Counted from the stretch's first letter, positions 1-8,982 are shown. The stretch is 14,130 bases of DNA from Vibrio madracius (GCA_000695745.1 ASHK01000128.1:1-14130), one strand, 5' to 3'. The notes: generated by a model not told the origin, from the letters alone. Made by a program: numbers and translations.

Positions 1-200
1 TCTTACTGGTCTCGGTTGAACTGGATGAAATCCTAAGCCTATCGGATCGTATTCTCGTAGTCTTTGATGGTTCCATTGTGGGTGAAGTCTCTATCGAAGA
101 TGCCGATGAGAAAACGCTAGGTTTAATGATGGCGAATATCATGCCTGAGCATCTCAAAAAACCTGAGGAACACGCAGAGCCACAAGGAGAATGCGCATGA
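1..200 (+). CDS. ABC importer ATP-binding protein, C-terminal fragment (nucleoside/sugar type)
   Basis: Open from the left edge (frame begins at base 3) to TGA at 198-200, giving the last 65 residues of a larger protein. The fragment contains LLVSVELDEILSLSDRILVV followed by FDGSIVGE. This matches the end of the second nucleotide-binding domain in double-ATPase importers of the RbsA/NupO type, where the element 'S-x-E-L-D-E-x-x-x-L-S-D-R-I' follows the Walker B region. These ATPases power uptake of nucleosides or sugars with two permeases and a BmpA-type binding protein. The stop overlaps the start of the next permease (ATGA, 197-200), so the genes are co-translated. Walker A, Walker B and signature motifs lie outside the window. 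The substrate is inferred from the permease family. Confidence 0.85.
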   Translation, partial: LLVSVELDEILSLSDRILVVFDGSIVGEVSIEDADEKTLGLMMANIMPEHLKKPEEHAEPQGECA

Positions 201-1335
201 GCCAAGCAAAAGTACCCGCTTGGGTAACCGTGGCACTGCTGCCAGCGATTAACGTATTGGTGGCGTTTTTGGTCTCGGCCTTGCTGTTTATTTACATTGA
301 TATAAACCCCGTTGACGCCGCAAAAGTCATGTGGACGGGAGCCTTTGGCTACGCAGAAGGCTTTGGGTATACCATGTACTATGCAACAGGCTTTATCTTT
401 ACCGGCCTTGCTGTTGCTGTCGCCTTTCATGCTGGTCTATTCAACATTGGTGGTGAAGGGCAAGCGTACATCGGTGGCTTAGGCGTTGGTTTGGTCTGTT
501 TGACACTCGGTGAATACGCACCTTGGTATATCGTCTTTCCAGTTGCCATTGTTGCCGGTGGTCTATTTGGTGCAGCGTGGGCGTTCATTCCTGCTTATCT
601 TCAAGCAAAACGTGGCTCTCACATCGTAATCACGACCATTATGTTCAACTTTATCGCCTCTTCGTTAATGGCGTATCTACTGGTTGATATTTTGAAGCCT
701 GAGAACACGATGGCAACAGAAAGTCGTGTGTTCGCCGTCTCCAGTTGGCTCCCTAAAATGCATGAAATGCTTGCCGTGATTGGCATTGACATGGCACCTA
801 GCCCAATGAACTTAAGCTTCATTTTTGCGCTGTTGTGCTGTGTGTTTGTCTGGCTATTTATGTGGCACTCACGTTGGGGGTATGAAATCCGTTCTGTTGG
901 TTCAAATCCTTCCGCCGCAAGCTATGCCGGTATTAAATATGTAAAAATCATCGTCCTCACCATGCTTATCTCTGGCATGTTAGCAGGCTTCTTTGGTTTG
1001 AACGTACTGCAAGGTGAACTGCATCAAATCAAACTTAACTTCGTTGAAGGTTTTGGTTTTACTGGTATTGCCGTGGCGCTAATGGACGTAACCACCCTAT
1101 TGGTGTTCTTTTAGCAAGTTTGCTGTTCGGTTTCTTGTATCAAGGTGGTGCTGAGCTAAGTTTCGAGTACGGCGTTGACCGAAATATCGTTGTGGTCTTG
1201 CAAGGCCTAGTGATTCTATTCTCAGGCGCACTAGAGCACATGTTCCGTCCTTCACTAGAACGTACTTATCTCAAGCTTTTGGTAGCAAAAACGATGAGCA
1301 ACAAGCAGAGAAAGGAGTCGCTTGATTATGTTTGA
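197..1335 (+). pseudogene. ABC transporter permease 1 (nucleoside type, BPD_transp_2), one-base frameshift
   Basis: Inner-membrane permease of the branched-chain/ribose/nucleoside family (NupP/YufP-like), one half of the channel. ATG 197 is chosen over ATG 191 because AAGGAG at 184-189 is seven bases away and the ATGA overlap couples it to the ATPase. The hydrophobic segments and family signatures FNIGGEGQAYIGG and VGSNPSAASYAGI are present. The frame breaks near 1085: as read, VALMDVTTLLVFF ends at 1114. One extra G after 1085 restores VALMGRNHPIGVLLASLLFGFLYQGG and continues to TGA 1333-1335. The repaired protein is 379 residues, usual for the family. The gene overlaps the next permease by eight bases. 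A missing G in a GGG run suggests sequence error, though true loss cannot be excluded. Confidence 0.88.
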
Positions 1336-2293
1336 AACGATTATTCTCATGCTTGATGCCACCTTACGAGTGGCAACACCGCTGATCCTCGCCTCATTAG
1401 CGGGCATGTTTTGTGAACGTTCAGGGATAGTGAACATTGCACTAGAAGGTAAGCTGTTAGCCGCAGCGTTTGCTGGCGCCGCTACCGCTCATATCACAGG
1501 TTCAGCGTGGTTGGGCTTACTTGCTGGTGTTGGTATCTCGGTGCTTCTTGCCTTGCTTCACGGCTTCGCTTGTATCACCCATAAAGGTGACCAAGTTGTC
1601 AGTGGTATGGCAATTAACATTCTTGCCGCAGGCTTAACCATTACGCTCGGCCGCCACTGGTTCCAACAAGGTGGTCAAACTCCTGCCCTATCTGGTGACG
1701 CGCGTTTTGCGCCGATTACCTTCTCAGGTGCAGACACCGTTGCAGATGTACCGATTTTAGGCGCTATCTACTCTGAACTCATCAGTGGCCACTCTATTTT
1801 AGTCTATCTTGTGGTGTTTATTGTCCCTGCTTGTTGGTATTTGCTGTTCCGCACCCGCTTCGGCTTGCGTTTACGTGCTGTAGGTGAGTCACCGTCAGCA
1901 GTGGATACTGCGGGTATTTCAGTAGTGCGTATGCGTTACGCCGCCGTTGCAATCTGTGGGGTATTAGTGGGCATTGGTGGCGTCTACTTATCAGTCGCAC
2001 AAACGGCTCAGTTCATTCCGAATATGAGCGCAGGTAAAGGTTATATGGCTTTGGCTGCGCTTATTTTTGGTAAGTGGCGTCCGTTTACCGCAATGGGTGC
2101 ATGTTTGCTCTTTGGTTTCTTGGATGCACTCGCCATTCGTATGCAGGGTGTCTCTATTGGTGACTTCCCTATTCCGGTCCAAGCGATTGAAGCAGTACCT
2201 TACGTGTTAACCGTATTCCTGCTAGCAGGCTTTATTGGTAAGGCGGTCGCACCAAAAGCCATCGGCGTACCTTACACTAAAGAACGCGAATAA
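1328..2293 (+). CDS. ABC transporter permease 2 (nucleoside type, BPD_transp_2)
   Basis: Intact 321-residue inner-membrane permease, partner of the preceding one (NupQ/YufQ-like). It begins MFETIILMLDATLRVATPLILASLAGMFCERSGIVNIALEG, where the SGIVNIALEG-type element is typical. Later signatures are VGESPSAVDTAGISVVRMRY, the cytoplasmic loop contacting the ATPase, and GKGYMALAALIFGKWRP near the end. About eight to ten hydrophobic stretches are visible. ATG 1328 is preferred, with AAGGAG at 1312-1317 ten bases upstream; an in-frame TTG at 1322 is the alternative. The start overlaps the end of permease 1, implying translational coupling. It is the last gene of the operon, followed by a strong hairpin. 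Nucleoside rather than sugar specificity is family inference. Confidence 0.9.
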   Translation: MFETIILMLDATLRVATPLILASLAGMFCERSGIVNIALEGKLLAAAFAGAATAHITGSAWLGLLAGVGISVLLALLHGFACITHKGDQVVSGMAINILAAGLTITLGRHWFQQGGQTPALSGDARFAPITFSGADTVADVPILGAIYSELISGHSILVYLVVFIVPACWYLLFRTRFGLRLRAVGESPSAVDTAGISVVRMRYAAVAICGVLVGIGGVYLSVAQTAQFIPNMSAGKGYMALAALIFGKWRPFTAMGACLLFGFLDALAIRMQGVSIGDFPIPVQAIEAVPYVLTVFLLAGFIGKAVAPKAIGVPYTKERE

Positions 2294-2314
2294 CCGAATG
2301 CGATAGGCAGACAA

Positions 2315-2340
2315 AAAAACCGCTCAAATGAGCGGTTTTT
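2315..2340. terminator. Bidirectional rho-independent terminator
   Basis: Stem CCGCTC (2320-2325) pairs with GAGCGG (2330-2335) around a four-base loop. It is flanked by an A run on the left (2313-2319) and a T run on the right (2336-2340), so it works on both strands. It separates the convergent permease operon and prfC. Confidence 0.93.
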
Positions 2341-2365
2341 ATTATCTCGAATGAACACCTACAAA

Positions 2366-3955
2366 TTAGTGCTCACGTGTTGCACGGAATGTAATATCCG
2401 GGAAACGCTCTTGCGCTAGGTTTAAGTTAACCATCGTTGGCGCTACGTAGCTCAAGTTGTCTCCACCATCGAGCGCAAGGTTTTGCTGGTTCTTGCGTTT
2501 GAAGTCTTCAAGCTTCTTAGCATCACTGCATTCTACCCAACGCGCTGTCGCGACATTCACACTCTCATAGATCGCTTCAACGTTGTATTCAGATTTAAGA
2601 CGAGCCACTACCACGTCAAACTGAAGTACACCAACCGCACCAACAATCAAATCATTGTTTTGCAGTGGACGGAATACCTGAACCGCGCCTTCTTCAGAAA
2701 GCTGAACCAAACCTTTTAATAGTTGCTTCTGCTTCAATGGATCTTTAAGACGAATACGGCGGAATAGCTCCGGAGCAAAGTTTGGAATACCAGAGAACTT
2801 CAGCGCTTCACCTTGAGTAAAAGTATCACCAATTTGAATGGTGCCGTGGTTATGAAGGCCGATAATATCGCCAGCATACGCATTCTCGGCGCGTGAGCGG
2901 TCGCCCGCCATAAACGTAACCGCATCAGAGATGCTGACCGTTTTGCCCGTGCGTACATGACTCATCTTCATACCTTGAGAGTAAGTACCCGATACAATAC
3001 GCATAAAGGCGATACGGTCGCGGTGTTTTGGATCCATGTTAGCTTGAATCTTAAACACGAAACCAGAGAACTTCTCTTCTGTCGCTTCCACATCACGCTC
3101 ATTCGCTTGGCGAGTTTGCGGTGCTGGGGCCCACTTAGTTAAGCCATCTAGCATGTGGTCAACACCAAAGTTACCAGTGCAGTACCAAAGTAAACGGGTG
3201 TTAGCTCGCCTTTTAAGAAAGAATCAAGGTCAAACTCAGGGCATGCACCCATTACTAACTCTAACTCTTCACGAACATTTTCTGCTAAATCTGCGCCCAC
3301 CGCCTCATCAAGATCTGGGTTATCTAGTCCTTTGATGATACGAACTTCTTGAATTTCATGACCATGACCAGATTCATACAGAATCGTCTCATCACGGTGG
3401 ATGTGATAGACGCCTTTAAACTCTTTACCACAACCAATTGGCCAAGAGATAGGTGCACACATCATACCTAGTTCGCTTTCTACTTCATCCAGCACTTCCA
3501 TTGGGTCACGTACATCACGGTCCAATTTGTTCATGAAAGTCACGATAGGCGTGTCACGAAGGCGAGTAACTTCCATCAGTTTACGAGTACGATCTTCGAC
3601 ACCTTTCGCTGCGTCAATCACCATCAAGCATGAGTCAACAGCCGTCAGCGTACGATAAGTATCTTCCGAGAAGTCTTCGTGTCCTGGAGTATCAAGCAGG
3701 TTTACCAAACAATCGTTGTAAGGAAACTGCATCACGGAAGTTGTTACCGAGATACCACGTTCTTTTTCCATTTCCATCCAGTCAGACTTCGCATGTTGAG
3801 CGCTGCCACGGCCTTTTACTGTCCCTGCTTTTTGGATCGCGTTTCCGAATAACAAGACTTTTTCAGTGATGGTGGTTTTACCCGCATCCGGGTGAGAGGA
3901 TGATCGCAAAAGTTCTACGCTTAGAAACTTGTTGCTGAAATTGAGGATTTGACAT
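2366..3955 (-). pseudogene. prfC: Peptide chain release factor 3 (RF3), two frameshifts
   Basis: RF3 is a translational GTPase that removes RF1/RF2 from the ribosome after peptide release. GTPase motifs are visible: SHPDAGKTT (P-loop), DTPGHEDF (G3) and NKLD (G4). The C-terminal RF3 region is also clear ([48 protein letters not shown], ending FRATREH). The protein is spread over two frames. ATG 3955 gives [19 protein letters not shown], then an extra base at 3898/3899 shifts the frame, and as written translation stops at 3878-3880 after 25 residues. A second shift, one C missing at 3174-3175, turns [16 protein letters not shown] into [13 protein letters not shown]. The +1 and -1 cancel, so the repaired gene is exactly 530 codons (529 aa), the E. 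coli RF3 length. The upstream extension of the middle frame to 4071 is not RF3-like. Confidence 0.95.
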
Positions 3956-4275
3956 GAATCTCGATCTTCTTGGTTTGTGGAATAGTGAATGAGAGTAATA
4001 GGCTCAGCCACTACTCGAGGCGTCGAAAAAATAATGGGCGCTATTTTCACCGATCTGGCTTGGATTCTCAATCACTAGTTTCCCTCTGATTTCTAGATGT
4101 CGCTCTTTTGACGTAACTTACTTGCTGCACTCAGGTAACAACGAGTTACACACTGCTCAAGCTGCAAAGCCTTCCATATACTTTTCCCATCATTAGCGCA
4201 TCGATAACTCAACGCATTTTACTGAGATTATCGTTACCACGCTGGGCCAAAAGGCCATCAACTTGAGGAACTACG
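3956..4275. other. Divergent intergenic region between prfC and the MFS gene (320 bp)
   Basis: No convincing gene is present; the open frame entering from prfC to 4071 is a read-through shadow. The region should hold the promoters of both divergent genes, but I could not pick a clear -35/-10 pair. Two dyads near the MFS gene are visible: a larger stem at 4202-4233, and a short GGCC-AAAA-GGCC just before the ribosome binding site. RF3's own start has only a weak GAGA-like Shine-Dalgarno. Confidence 0.6.
4202..4233 (+). promoter_or_regulatory. Inverted repeat / leader stem-loop upstream of the MFS gene
   Basis: CGATAACTCA (4202-4211) pairs with TGAG-A-TTATCG (4223-4233), ten base pairs with a single bulged A, around an 11-base spacer. 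It lies about 43 bases before the MFS start codon and has no T run, so it is not a terminator. It may be an operator for a local regulator or a structured leader. The assignment is an inference from symmetry and position. Confidence 0.4.
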
Positions 4276-5458
4276 ATGAAAACATTCAAACCTTGGTACA
4301 TCGCACAGATGTCAAATGGTGTTGTACAGTGGGCAGGTTATTGCTTTGTTGTTGACACCTCTAATCATTGAAAGAACAGGTAGTGGCGCACTTATGGGCA
4401 GTGTGATGTCCTTGATTGGTCTTTTTGGCATTAGCGCACCTTTTGTCGGTTGGCTCGCGGATAAATACCGTATTCATCGCCAGATGCAAAAAATCGCGTT
4501 GTTCTCTCATTTGCTCTCGCTCATTTTGCTGTATTTCGCCCAAACTAATGCCTACGTCTATCTTCTGGTCGGATTGACTATTGGCATTGGTACCGTATCC
4601 CAACTGGTATTAAATCCCACGTTTGTACTTAACTCGCTACCCGAGAAATCACAAGCACAGGGACTCAGCCGACTGTTTCAATGTCAGTTTTTAGGTGTTG
4701 TGATTGCTGGTGCTTTGTTAGGGATGGTCAGTTTGCTCGGCTGGAGTAGTGAACAAAAGCTGCTCATGCTCATGGTGTTGGTGTGTGTTTCTATCATCAG
4801 TGTGTTTATTGCCCCTCCGCCAGCAATCCGCATCCCTGATACTGCGCAGCAGCATGATGACAGCAGCATCAACACCAATAAAAGCAGGCGCACCACCATA
4901 GCATTTGTGCTGTTTCTCACTACGGTATTTGTTTCTATGTTCACGGCCAGTAACTTGATGGAAACGGGGCCTATCATCATTCAACAAGTGTTTAATGTTG
5001 ATCTTGGGCATTCTGCATTTGGTCTTGCAGGCTCGGCCATATTGACAATGTTACTTCTAGAGCCAGCTGGTCGACTAGCCGCGAAAAGCAGCCCTTACTT
5101 GATTTGGATAGTGTCACTTTGCTGCTATGCAGTGACCGCAATTGGCTTGTGGTTGGCGATGGGAAGTGATATCCCGAGCCTAGTGCCGATTTTACTGATC
5201 GTGTTACTGATGCAAGCTATTTCTTGGTTCGATATGGTAATTCCTGCCATTGCAGAAGAGCTTAGTCCGAGCACGCCAGCGTTAACGCAAGGCATTCTTA
5301 TGTTTGCGATGGCGATTGGCTTTGGTGTAGGCACTTACATTGCAGGTCAATTGATTGATGTGGGAGGATTTACTTCCGTTGTAAATTACTGCGCAGCCAG
5401 CATTGTCATCACCTTACTACTGGCTTTAGCAACGCTAATGTTCAAGACCAAGCGGTAA
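4276..5458 (+). pseudogene. Major facilitator superfamily (MFS) transporter, N-terminal frameshift
   Basis: Polytopic inner-membrane secondary transporter. ATG 4276 is preceded by GAGG at 4265-4268 with seven-base spacing, and gives MKTFKPWYIAQMSNGVVQWAG. The frame then breaks near 4338: as written it reads YCFVVDTSNH and stops. Removing one T from GGTTATT gives AGIALLLTPLIIERTGSG and joins the long downstream frame to the stop at 5456-5458. Repaired length is 393 residues, usual for a 12-helix MFS protein. The loop GWLADKYRIHR fits MFS motif A (G-x-L-a-D-k-x-g-r-k). A hydrophilic central loop (IPDTAQQHDDSSINTNKSRR) separates the two halves. The substrate cannot be told. The exact repaired base is less certain than for prfC. 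An internal ATG at 4316 has no ribosome binding site and skips the first conserved residues. Confidence 0.82.
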
Positions 5459-5470
5459 TCTCAAACTGAA

Positions 5471-5498
5471 AATAAAGGGCTGCCCGTTCATTCAGCCC
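5471..5498 (-). terminator. Probable terminator for the minus-strand BamA-like gene
   Basis: GGGCTG (5477-5482) pairs with CAGCCC (5493-5498), loop ten bases. Read on the minus strand it is followed by TTTATTTTC. It lies between the convergent MFS and BamA-like genes. The stem is short and the U tract interrupted, so efficiency is uncertain. Confidence 0.55.
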
Positions 5499-5509
5499 AT
5501 TCGGGTCGA

Positions 5510-6633
5510 TTACAGCTGCCAAGCATGGCCGACGGTAATGTAATAAGCCCACTCTTCCGGACCTTTCGCCACATCGACACCAGCTCGCATATTTAACTGT
5601 CTCGCCACCAAATAGCGGAAACCGCCCCCCACTACATTTTGATATTTAGCGTCCGAGAAGCTATCACCTTCATCAAATGCTTTACCTGTTCCTGTGAAAC
5701 CGATGAGCGACCAACGAGGGGTAAGATCATAGCGCGCCTCAATTTCTACCAAGGCCATATCATCTCCCTGATAACGCATCGCAGGTATACCACGCATATT
5801 AATAAATGGGCGTGCATAGTAAGGCGCATCGTTAGTGACCGTTTGATAATCACCACGAAGACCAAGAATGAAATCATCCGTTAATGGAGCAAAGTAATTG
5901 GCTTGGAAACGCCTTTTTGGTAATCAGCATCACCACCAAAAGCGGTATTGTGAAAATCGATGCTTAATTTCGCTTTTAGACCATCATTAGGAGTGAAAAT
6001 GGTGTCTCGGCTGTCATACGTGACCTTCAGTTCAACACCAGCATCATTCATATCGTAATCCAAAGGCGGTATCCCTGGAATAATATTGCCAATATCAAAG
6101 GTACTTTGAGACGAGAGAATCGAATACTTTGCCCCCACAAACCAGTCGCTACCAGCCACTCGATAATCAATATCTTGCATGAAATACAAACCGTCGATAT
6201 TGAAATCGAAAGGGACATCGCCTTCATAATATTTTAGGTTGAAAGAGCCGTAAAATAGACCACCTTGATAGCGCCAAGTATCTTCCTGCCATGAACCAAA
6301 ATGAAATGCCCCCGTTAGCCACGAGCCGTTTTCCGTTGCTGCTGCCGCGACAGCCGTAACACTCGGCGGCAATCCCACCACTTCATCTGGGTTCTCTTCA
6401 CGCAACTGTTTACGTTTTTCTGATTCATGGAAGAACAGCAATGCCGCTCCGCCACCAGCACCCACTGCCGGGTCAGTAATAATAATTGGCACAGGCATAA
6501 ACCCAACCGCATTATCCAGCACCCATTTACTGGCATCAAACATGCCATCCTTAGGATCGAGAAATTGTTCCATTGCAGAGACAGAAGATGTCGCTGCCAT
6601 ACCACTTATTAACAAAATTGGTAGCTTCTTCAT
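5510..6633 (-). pseudogene. BamA/TamA-like (Omp85-type surface antigen) outer membrane barrel protein, one frameshift
   Basis: Likely a 16-strand outer membrane barrel of the bacterial surface antigen family. ATG 6633 has AAGGA upstream with good spacing, and begins a signal peptide MKKLPILLISGMAATSSVSA. The mature N-terminus is short (MEQFLDPKDGMFDASKW), with no room for POTRA domains. Next comes PVPIIITDPAVGAGGGAALLFF, then barrel strands with VTYDSRDTIFTPNDGLKAK, a characteristic Omp85 segment. Near the end is NMRGIPAMRYQGD, resembling the conserved loop-6 R-G motif. The frame breaks at the T run 5914-5918: one more A in the mRNA gives DYQKRRFQANYFAPLTDDF and joins the second frame to TAA 5510-5512. 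Repaired length is 374 residues. The last residue is Leu, not Phe. It is divergent from the TPR gene at 6947. Substrate and partners are unknown. Confidence 0.8.
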
Positions 6634-6946
6634 AATTCTTCCTTGAACATAACGCAAATCGATCCACCAAAACTATGGAAGACTTGCTAGCTATTTGTGT
6701 TAACAATTATCCAACTAAATACACATTATTTCAAAAACTTCCTACTGCCACGCTAGGATCAGACGCTATCTATTAAGGAACTTCGGACTTGCCCTACAGT
6801 TCAATGCTTTCTAAACAAGCACTAAAAGATTTCATGCTACCCTTAATTAACGTGAATAAGCCTTCGCAAATAGTGAACTCATTACTATTTTTGGCTGTCC
6901 TAAAGTGGCAAAATGTCCAGATCCTACGATAAGAGAGTGAACTACG
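6634..6946. other. Divergent intergenic region between BamA-like and TPR-protein genes (313 bp)
   Basis: AT-rich region without a credible gene. It must carry both divergent promoters. A dyad AAATAGT (6868-6874) / ACTATTT (6884-6890) lies about 57 bases before the GTG start of the TPR gene and is a candidate operator. I could not identify clear -35 and -10 pairs. Confidence 0.5.
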
Positions 6947-8560
6947 GTGTCAGAACAAGCTCCATTAGATATTCGAATAGAAGAGAATCAAACTCGCGTG
7001 AAAGATCAGCTTAATCGCATCCTTTCCAGTAAAGCGTTTGATCAAAGTCCAAAAATGAAAGAGCTCTTGTCTTTTGTTGTTGAGCAAACGTTAATTGGTA
7101 ATGGTGATCGCCTAAAACAATTTACTATCGCGACAGAAGTATTTGCTAGAGATGCCGATTTTGATCACCAAGCGGATCCTATTGTTCGAATTCAAGCAGG
7201 ACGAGTTCGTCGGACGCTTGAAACCTACTACCTTACCGAAGGCATCAATGACCCTATCGTTTTATCGATTCCCAAAGGTCGATATAGCCCATTGTTTACT
7301 CCGCAAGCTCCTCAAGCTACAAGGCAAACTGCGTCCTTAGCTCAATTAGCTCGTGAGACTCAAAAATCTCTCAGTCCTACACTTACGGTGTTACCCTTCC
7401 TCTCGCTCTCAGACGATCCTGAAAAACGTTTCTTTGCAGAAGGTTTTGGCGAGGAATTGGCAACCGAACTTGCTCGCTTTGATATGCTTAAGGTCGTTTC
7501 AATGCACGCACTCGGAGACACTAGCATTGATCCGAGAACATCTGCCGATGTTAAAGGGTTGGGCGAGAGACTCGGTGTCTCGTTTATCACTTCTGGTACT
7601 ATGCAAGCACTTGGCAATAAAGTAAGAATTTATGCCAAACTTTATCGGACGGACTCCGGGGAGCAAGTTTGGGCAGAAAAATACACTTGCGATTTAGCTA
7701 CCGATGACCTGTTCTCCGTTCAAGACGATATTATTGCCGAGGTAGTGGCTGAGCTGGCTTCTAGTTTTGGGATTATTCATCGCGAGATCTACCAAAGTAG
7801 CAACCAGAAAAAGATCGAACACCTCTCCACCTATGAAGCTACGCTGCGCTATCGTCACTACCTGATGACACTCTCTGAGGACACTCACCAACAAGCCACA
7901 CAAGCGCTATTAAGCGCGGTACAAAACGAACCAGATGTCGCCTTACTGCATGCTATGCTTGCCGTTCTCTATTTTGACGCTGATATGTTGGGCATGAATA
8001 CGGTTGAGAGTGCTGTAGATACGGCGCTTAACTATGCGAAACGCGCCATCGAGTTAGAGCCAACGAACCAAGAATCACAGATCGCCATGTTAATGGCGCA
8101 TCAAGTAAATGGTGACGTTAATGGCGTTATCGAGACCGTCGATAAAGTGATCGCAATAAACCCTAATGCTGCGTATCAAATTGGTTTATCAGGTTGGGCA
8201 TTATGTATGGCAGGTGAGTTCGAACGTGGACTGAAACTGATCCAAGACTCCAAAGCGTTGAACCCATTTAAGCCACCTTGGTTTTCTGTGGCTTCGATCA
8301 TCCATAAAATTATGCTTGATGATTTTGATGGTGCAGACAAAGCTATTAGCCAATTATCACTTCGTCGCGTCTTTTGGATCCCGATGCTTAAAGCGGTCAT
8401 CCAAGTATATAAGGGAGAGTTCAAACAGGCTCAAGCTAGCTATAAAGAAATGCTACAGATGCAACCTAACTTCGAAAACAATGAAGAACACTATCTTAGT
8501 GCTTATATTGCAAGCTCGGACATTAAGAACAAATTACTCGACGCTTTAGCAAGATTATAA
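6947..8560 (+). CDS. TolB/FlgO-like domain and TPR-repeat protein, putative regulator
   Basis: Intact 537-residue cytoplasmic protein with no signal peptide. The start is GTG 6947, with AAGAGAG at 6931-6937. Residues about 9-117 form a domain seen at the N-terminus of many TPR and adenylate-cyclase-like proteins: RILSSKAFDQSPKMKELLSFV, then ATEVFARDADFD, DPIVRIQAGRVRR, YY and IPKGRYSPLF. It is often assumed to be DNA-binding, which is not shown here. Residues about 143-265 (LTVLPFLSLSDDPEKRFFAEGFGEELATEL) match the TolB-like/FlgO-type fold, found between regulatory N-termini and TPRs. The rest is helical TPR-type repeat (ALNYAKRAIELEPTN, VIAINPNA, SKALNPFKP, YKEMLQMQPN). No catalytic cyclase domain is present. 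The gene is divergent from the BamA-like gene, which it may regulate; this is inference. A strong terminator follows. Confidence 0.78.
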   Translation: MSEQAPLDIRIEENQTRVKDQLNRILSSKAFDQSPKMKELLSFVVEQTLIGNGDRLKQFTIATEVFARDADFDHQADPIVRIQAGRVRRTLETYYLTEGINDPIVLSIPKGRYSPLFTPQAPQATRQTASLAQLARETQKSLSPTLTVLPFLSLSDDPEKRFFAEGFGEELATELARFDMLKVVSMHALGDTSIDPRTSADVKGLGERLGVSFITSGTMQALGNKVRIYAKLYRTDSGEQVWAEKYTCDLATDDLFSVQDDIIAEVVAELASSFGIIHREIYQSSNQKKIEHLSTYEATLRYRHYLMTLSEDTHQQATQALLSAVQNEPDVALLHAMLAVLYFDADMLGMNTVESAVDTALNYAKRAIELEPTNQESQIAMLMAHQVNGDVNGVIETVDKVIAINPNAAYQIGLSGWALCMAGEFERGLKLIQDSKALNPFKPPWFSVASIIHKIMLDDFDGADKAISQLSLRRVFWIPMLKAVIQVYKGEFKQAQASYKEMLQMQPNFENNEEHYLSAYIASSDIKNKLLDALARL

Positions 8561-8583
8561 TCTACATTAGCACTGAAACTTAC

Positions 8584-8614
8584 CAAGAGAGCCCAATGGC
8601 TCTCTTGTCATTTT
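8584..8614 (+). terminator. Rho-independent terminator after the TPR-protein gene
   Basis: A ten-base-pair stem, CAAGAGAGCC (8584-8593) with GGCTCTCTTG (8598-8607), has loop CAAT and is followed by TCATTTT (8608-8614). It lies 24 bases after the TAA of the TPR gene. It also sits just past the 3' end of the convergent glycine-zipper gene and may act weakly there. Confidence 0.88.
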
Positions 8615-8619
8615 AGCCG

Positions 8620-8982
8620 TTAATCATAATAGTCATCATCGTACATCTCTTCTTCAAGGATCTCTTCCTCGACGATCTCTTCTTCAATGTACTCTTCTGC
8701 AATAATTTCATCTTCGACAACCACATCCGTTGCCATTTCACATGCGCCTTCATAATAAGAGCCATCAATGGCCCCGCCCACAGCGCCTGCGCCCCCACCA
8801 ATAACGGCACCCGTCTTTGCGCCTTCACCACCATCCACGATACCGCCGACAATCGCACCAGTAATGGCACCATCTACTGCACCAACAATTGTGCCTTCTG
8901 CCGTTTGGTCACAATAATAAGCGTAACTATTGAAGCTGACCGTTACGATCAGCGCTAACAAGATTCGAATTCGTTTTAGCAT
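8620..8982 (-). CDS. Glycine-zipper envelope protein with acidic repeat tail
   Basis: Small exported protein of 120 residues, starting at ATG 8982 with GGGAG about seven bases upstream; a TTG at 8994 would remove the ribosome binding site. A signal peptide (MLKRIRILLALIVTVSFNSYA) is followed by a glycine-zipper region of roughly 45 residues (GTIVGAVDGAITGAIVGGIVDGG, then GAVIGGGAGAVGGAIDG). Its GxxxG spacing is typical of membrane-associating glycine-zipper proteins such as the 17-kDa antigen and OmpA-like zipper families. The C-terminus is strongly acidic and built of five-residue units (YIEEE, IVEEE, ILEEE, MYDDD). The mature protein begins YYCDQ; with no lipobox before the cysteine it is probably not a lipoprotein. 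It starts 12 bases after the SDR stop, so the two likely form an operon. Function unknown. Confidence 0.72.
   Translation of the reverse strand: MLKRIRILLALIVTVSFNSYAYYCDQTAEGTIVGAVDGAITGAIVGGIVDGGEGAKTGAVIGGGAGAVGGAIDGSYYEGACEMATDVVVEDEIIAEEYIEEEIVEEEILEEEMYDDDYYD
8645..8719. repeat. Degenerate 15-bp tandem repeat (five units) inside the glycine-zipper gene
   Basis: Five consecutive 15-base units of the form ATCTCTTCTTCAAGG start at 8645, 8660, 8675, 8690 and 8705. The first three are nearly identical and the last two diverged. On the coding strand each gives a hydrophobic pair plus three mostly acidic residues. The period is a multiple of three, so copy number could change without a frameshift. 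Confidence 0.75.

Noticed and set aside
2320..2335. Operator in the permease-prfC gap
   Set aside because: The symmetric hairpin with A and T flanks between convergent genes is explained as a bidirectional terminator.
3956..4071. Upstream extension of the RF3 middle frame as an N-terminal domain
   Set aside because: The residues before SHPDAGKTT in that frame are not RF3-like, while the adjacent frame gives a normal RF3 start ([19 protein letters not shown]). The extension is a frameshift artefact.
4684..5011. Two minus-strand frames of about 97 codons inside the MFS gene
   Set aside because: They overlap each other and the MFS coding region; their serine, histidine and cysteine-rich translations look like shadows.
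8645..8719. Possible CRISPR-like array
   Set aside because: The 15-base units are contiguous with no spacers and lie in a coding frame; this is an amino-acid repeat.
8613..8873. Lysine- and arginine-rich 86-codon minus-strand frame
   Set aside because: It is an alternate frame of the glycine-zipper gene; the basic repeats only mirror the acidic repeat DNA.
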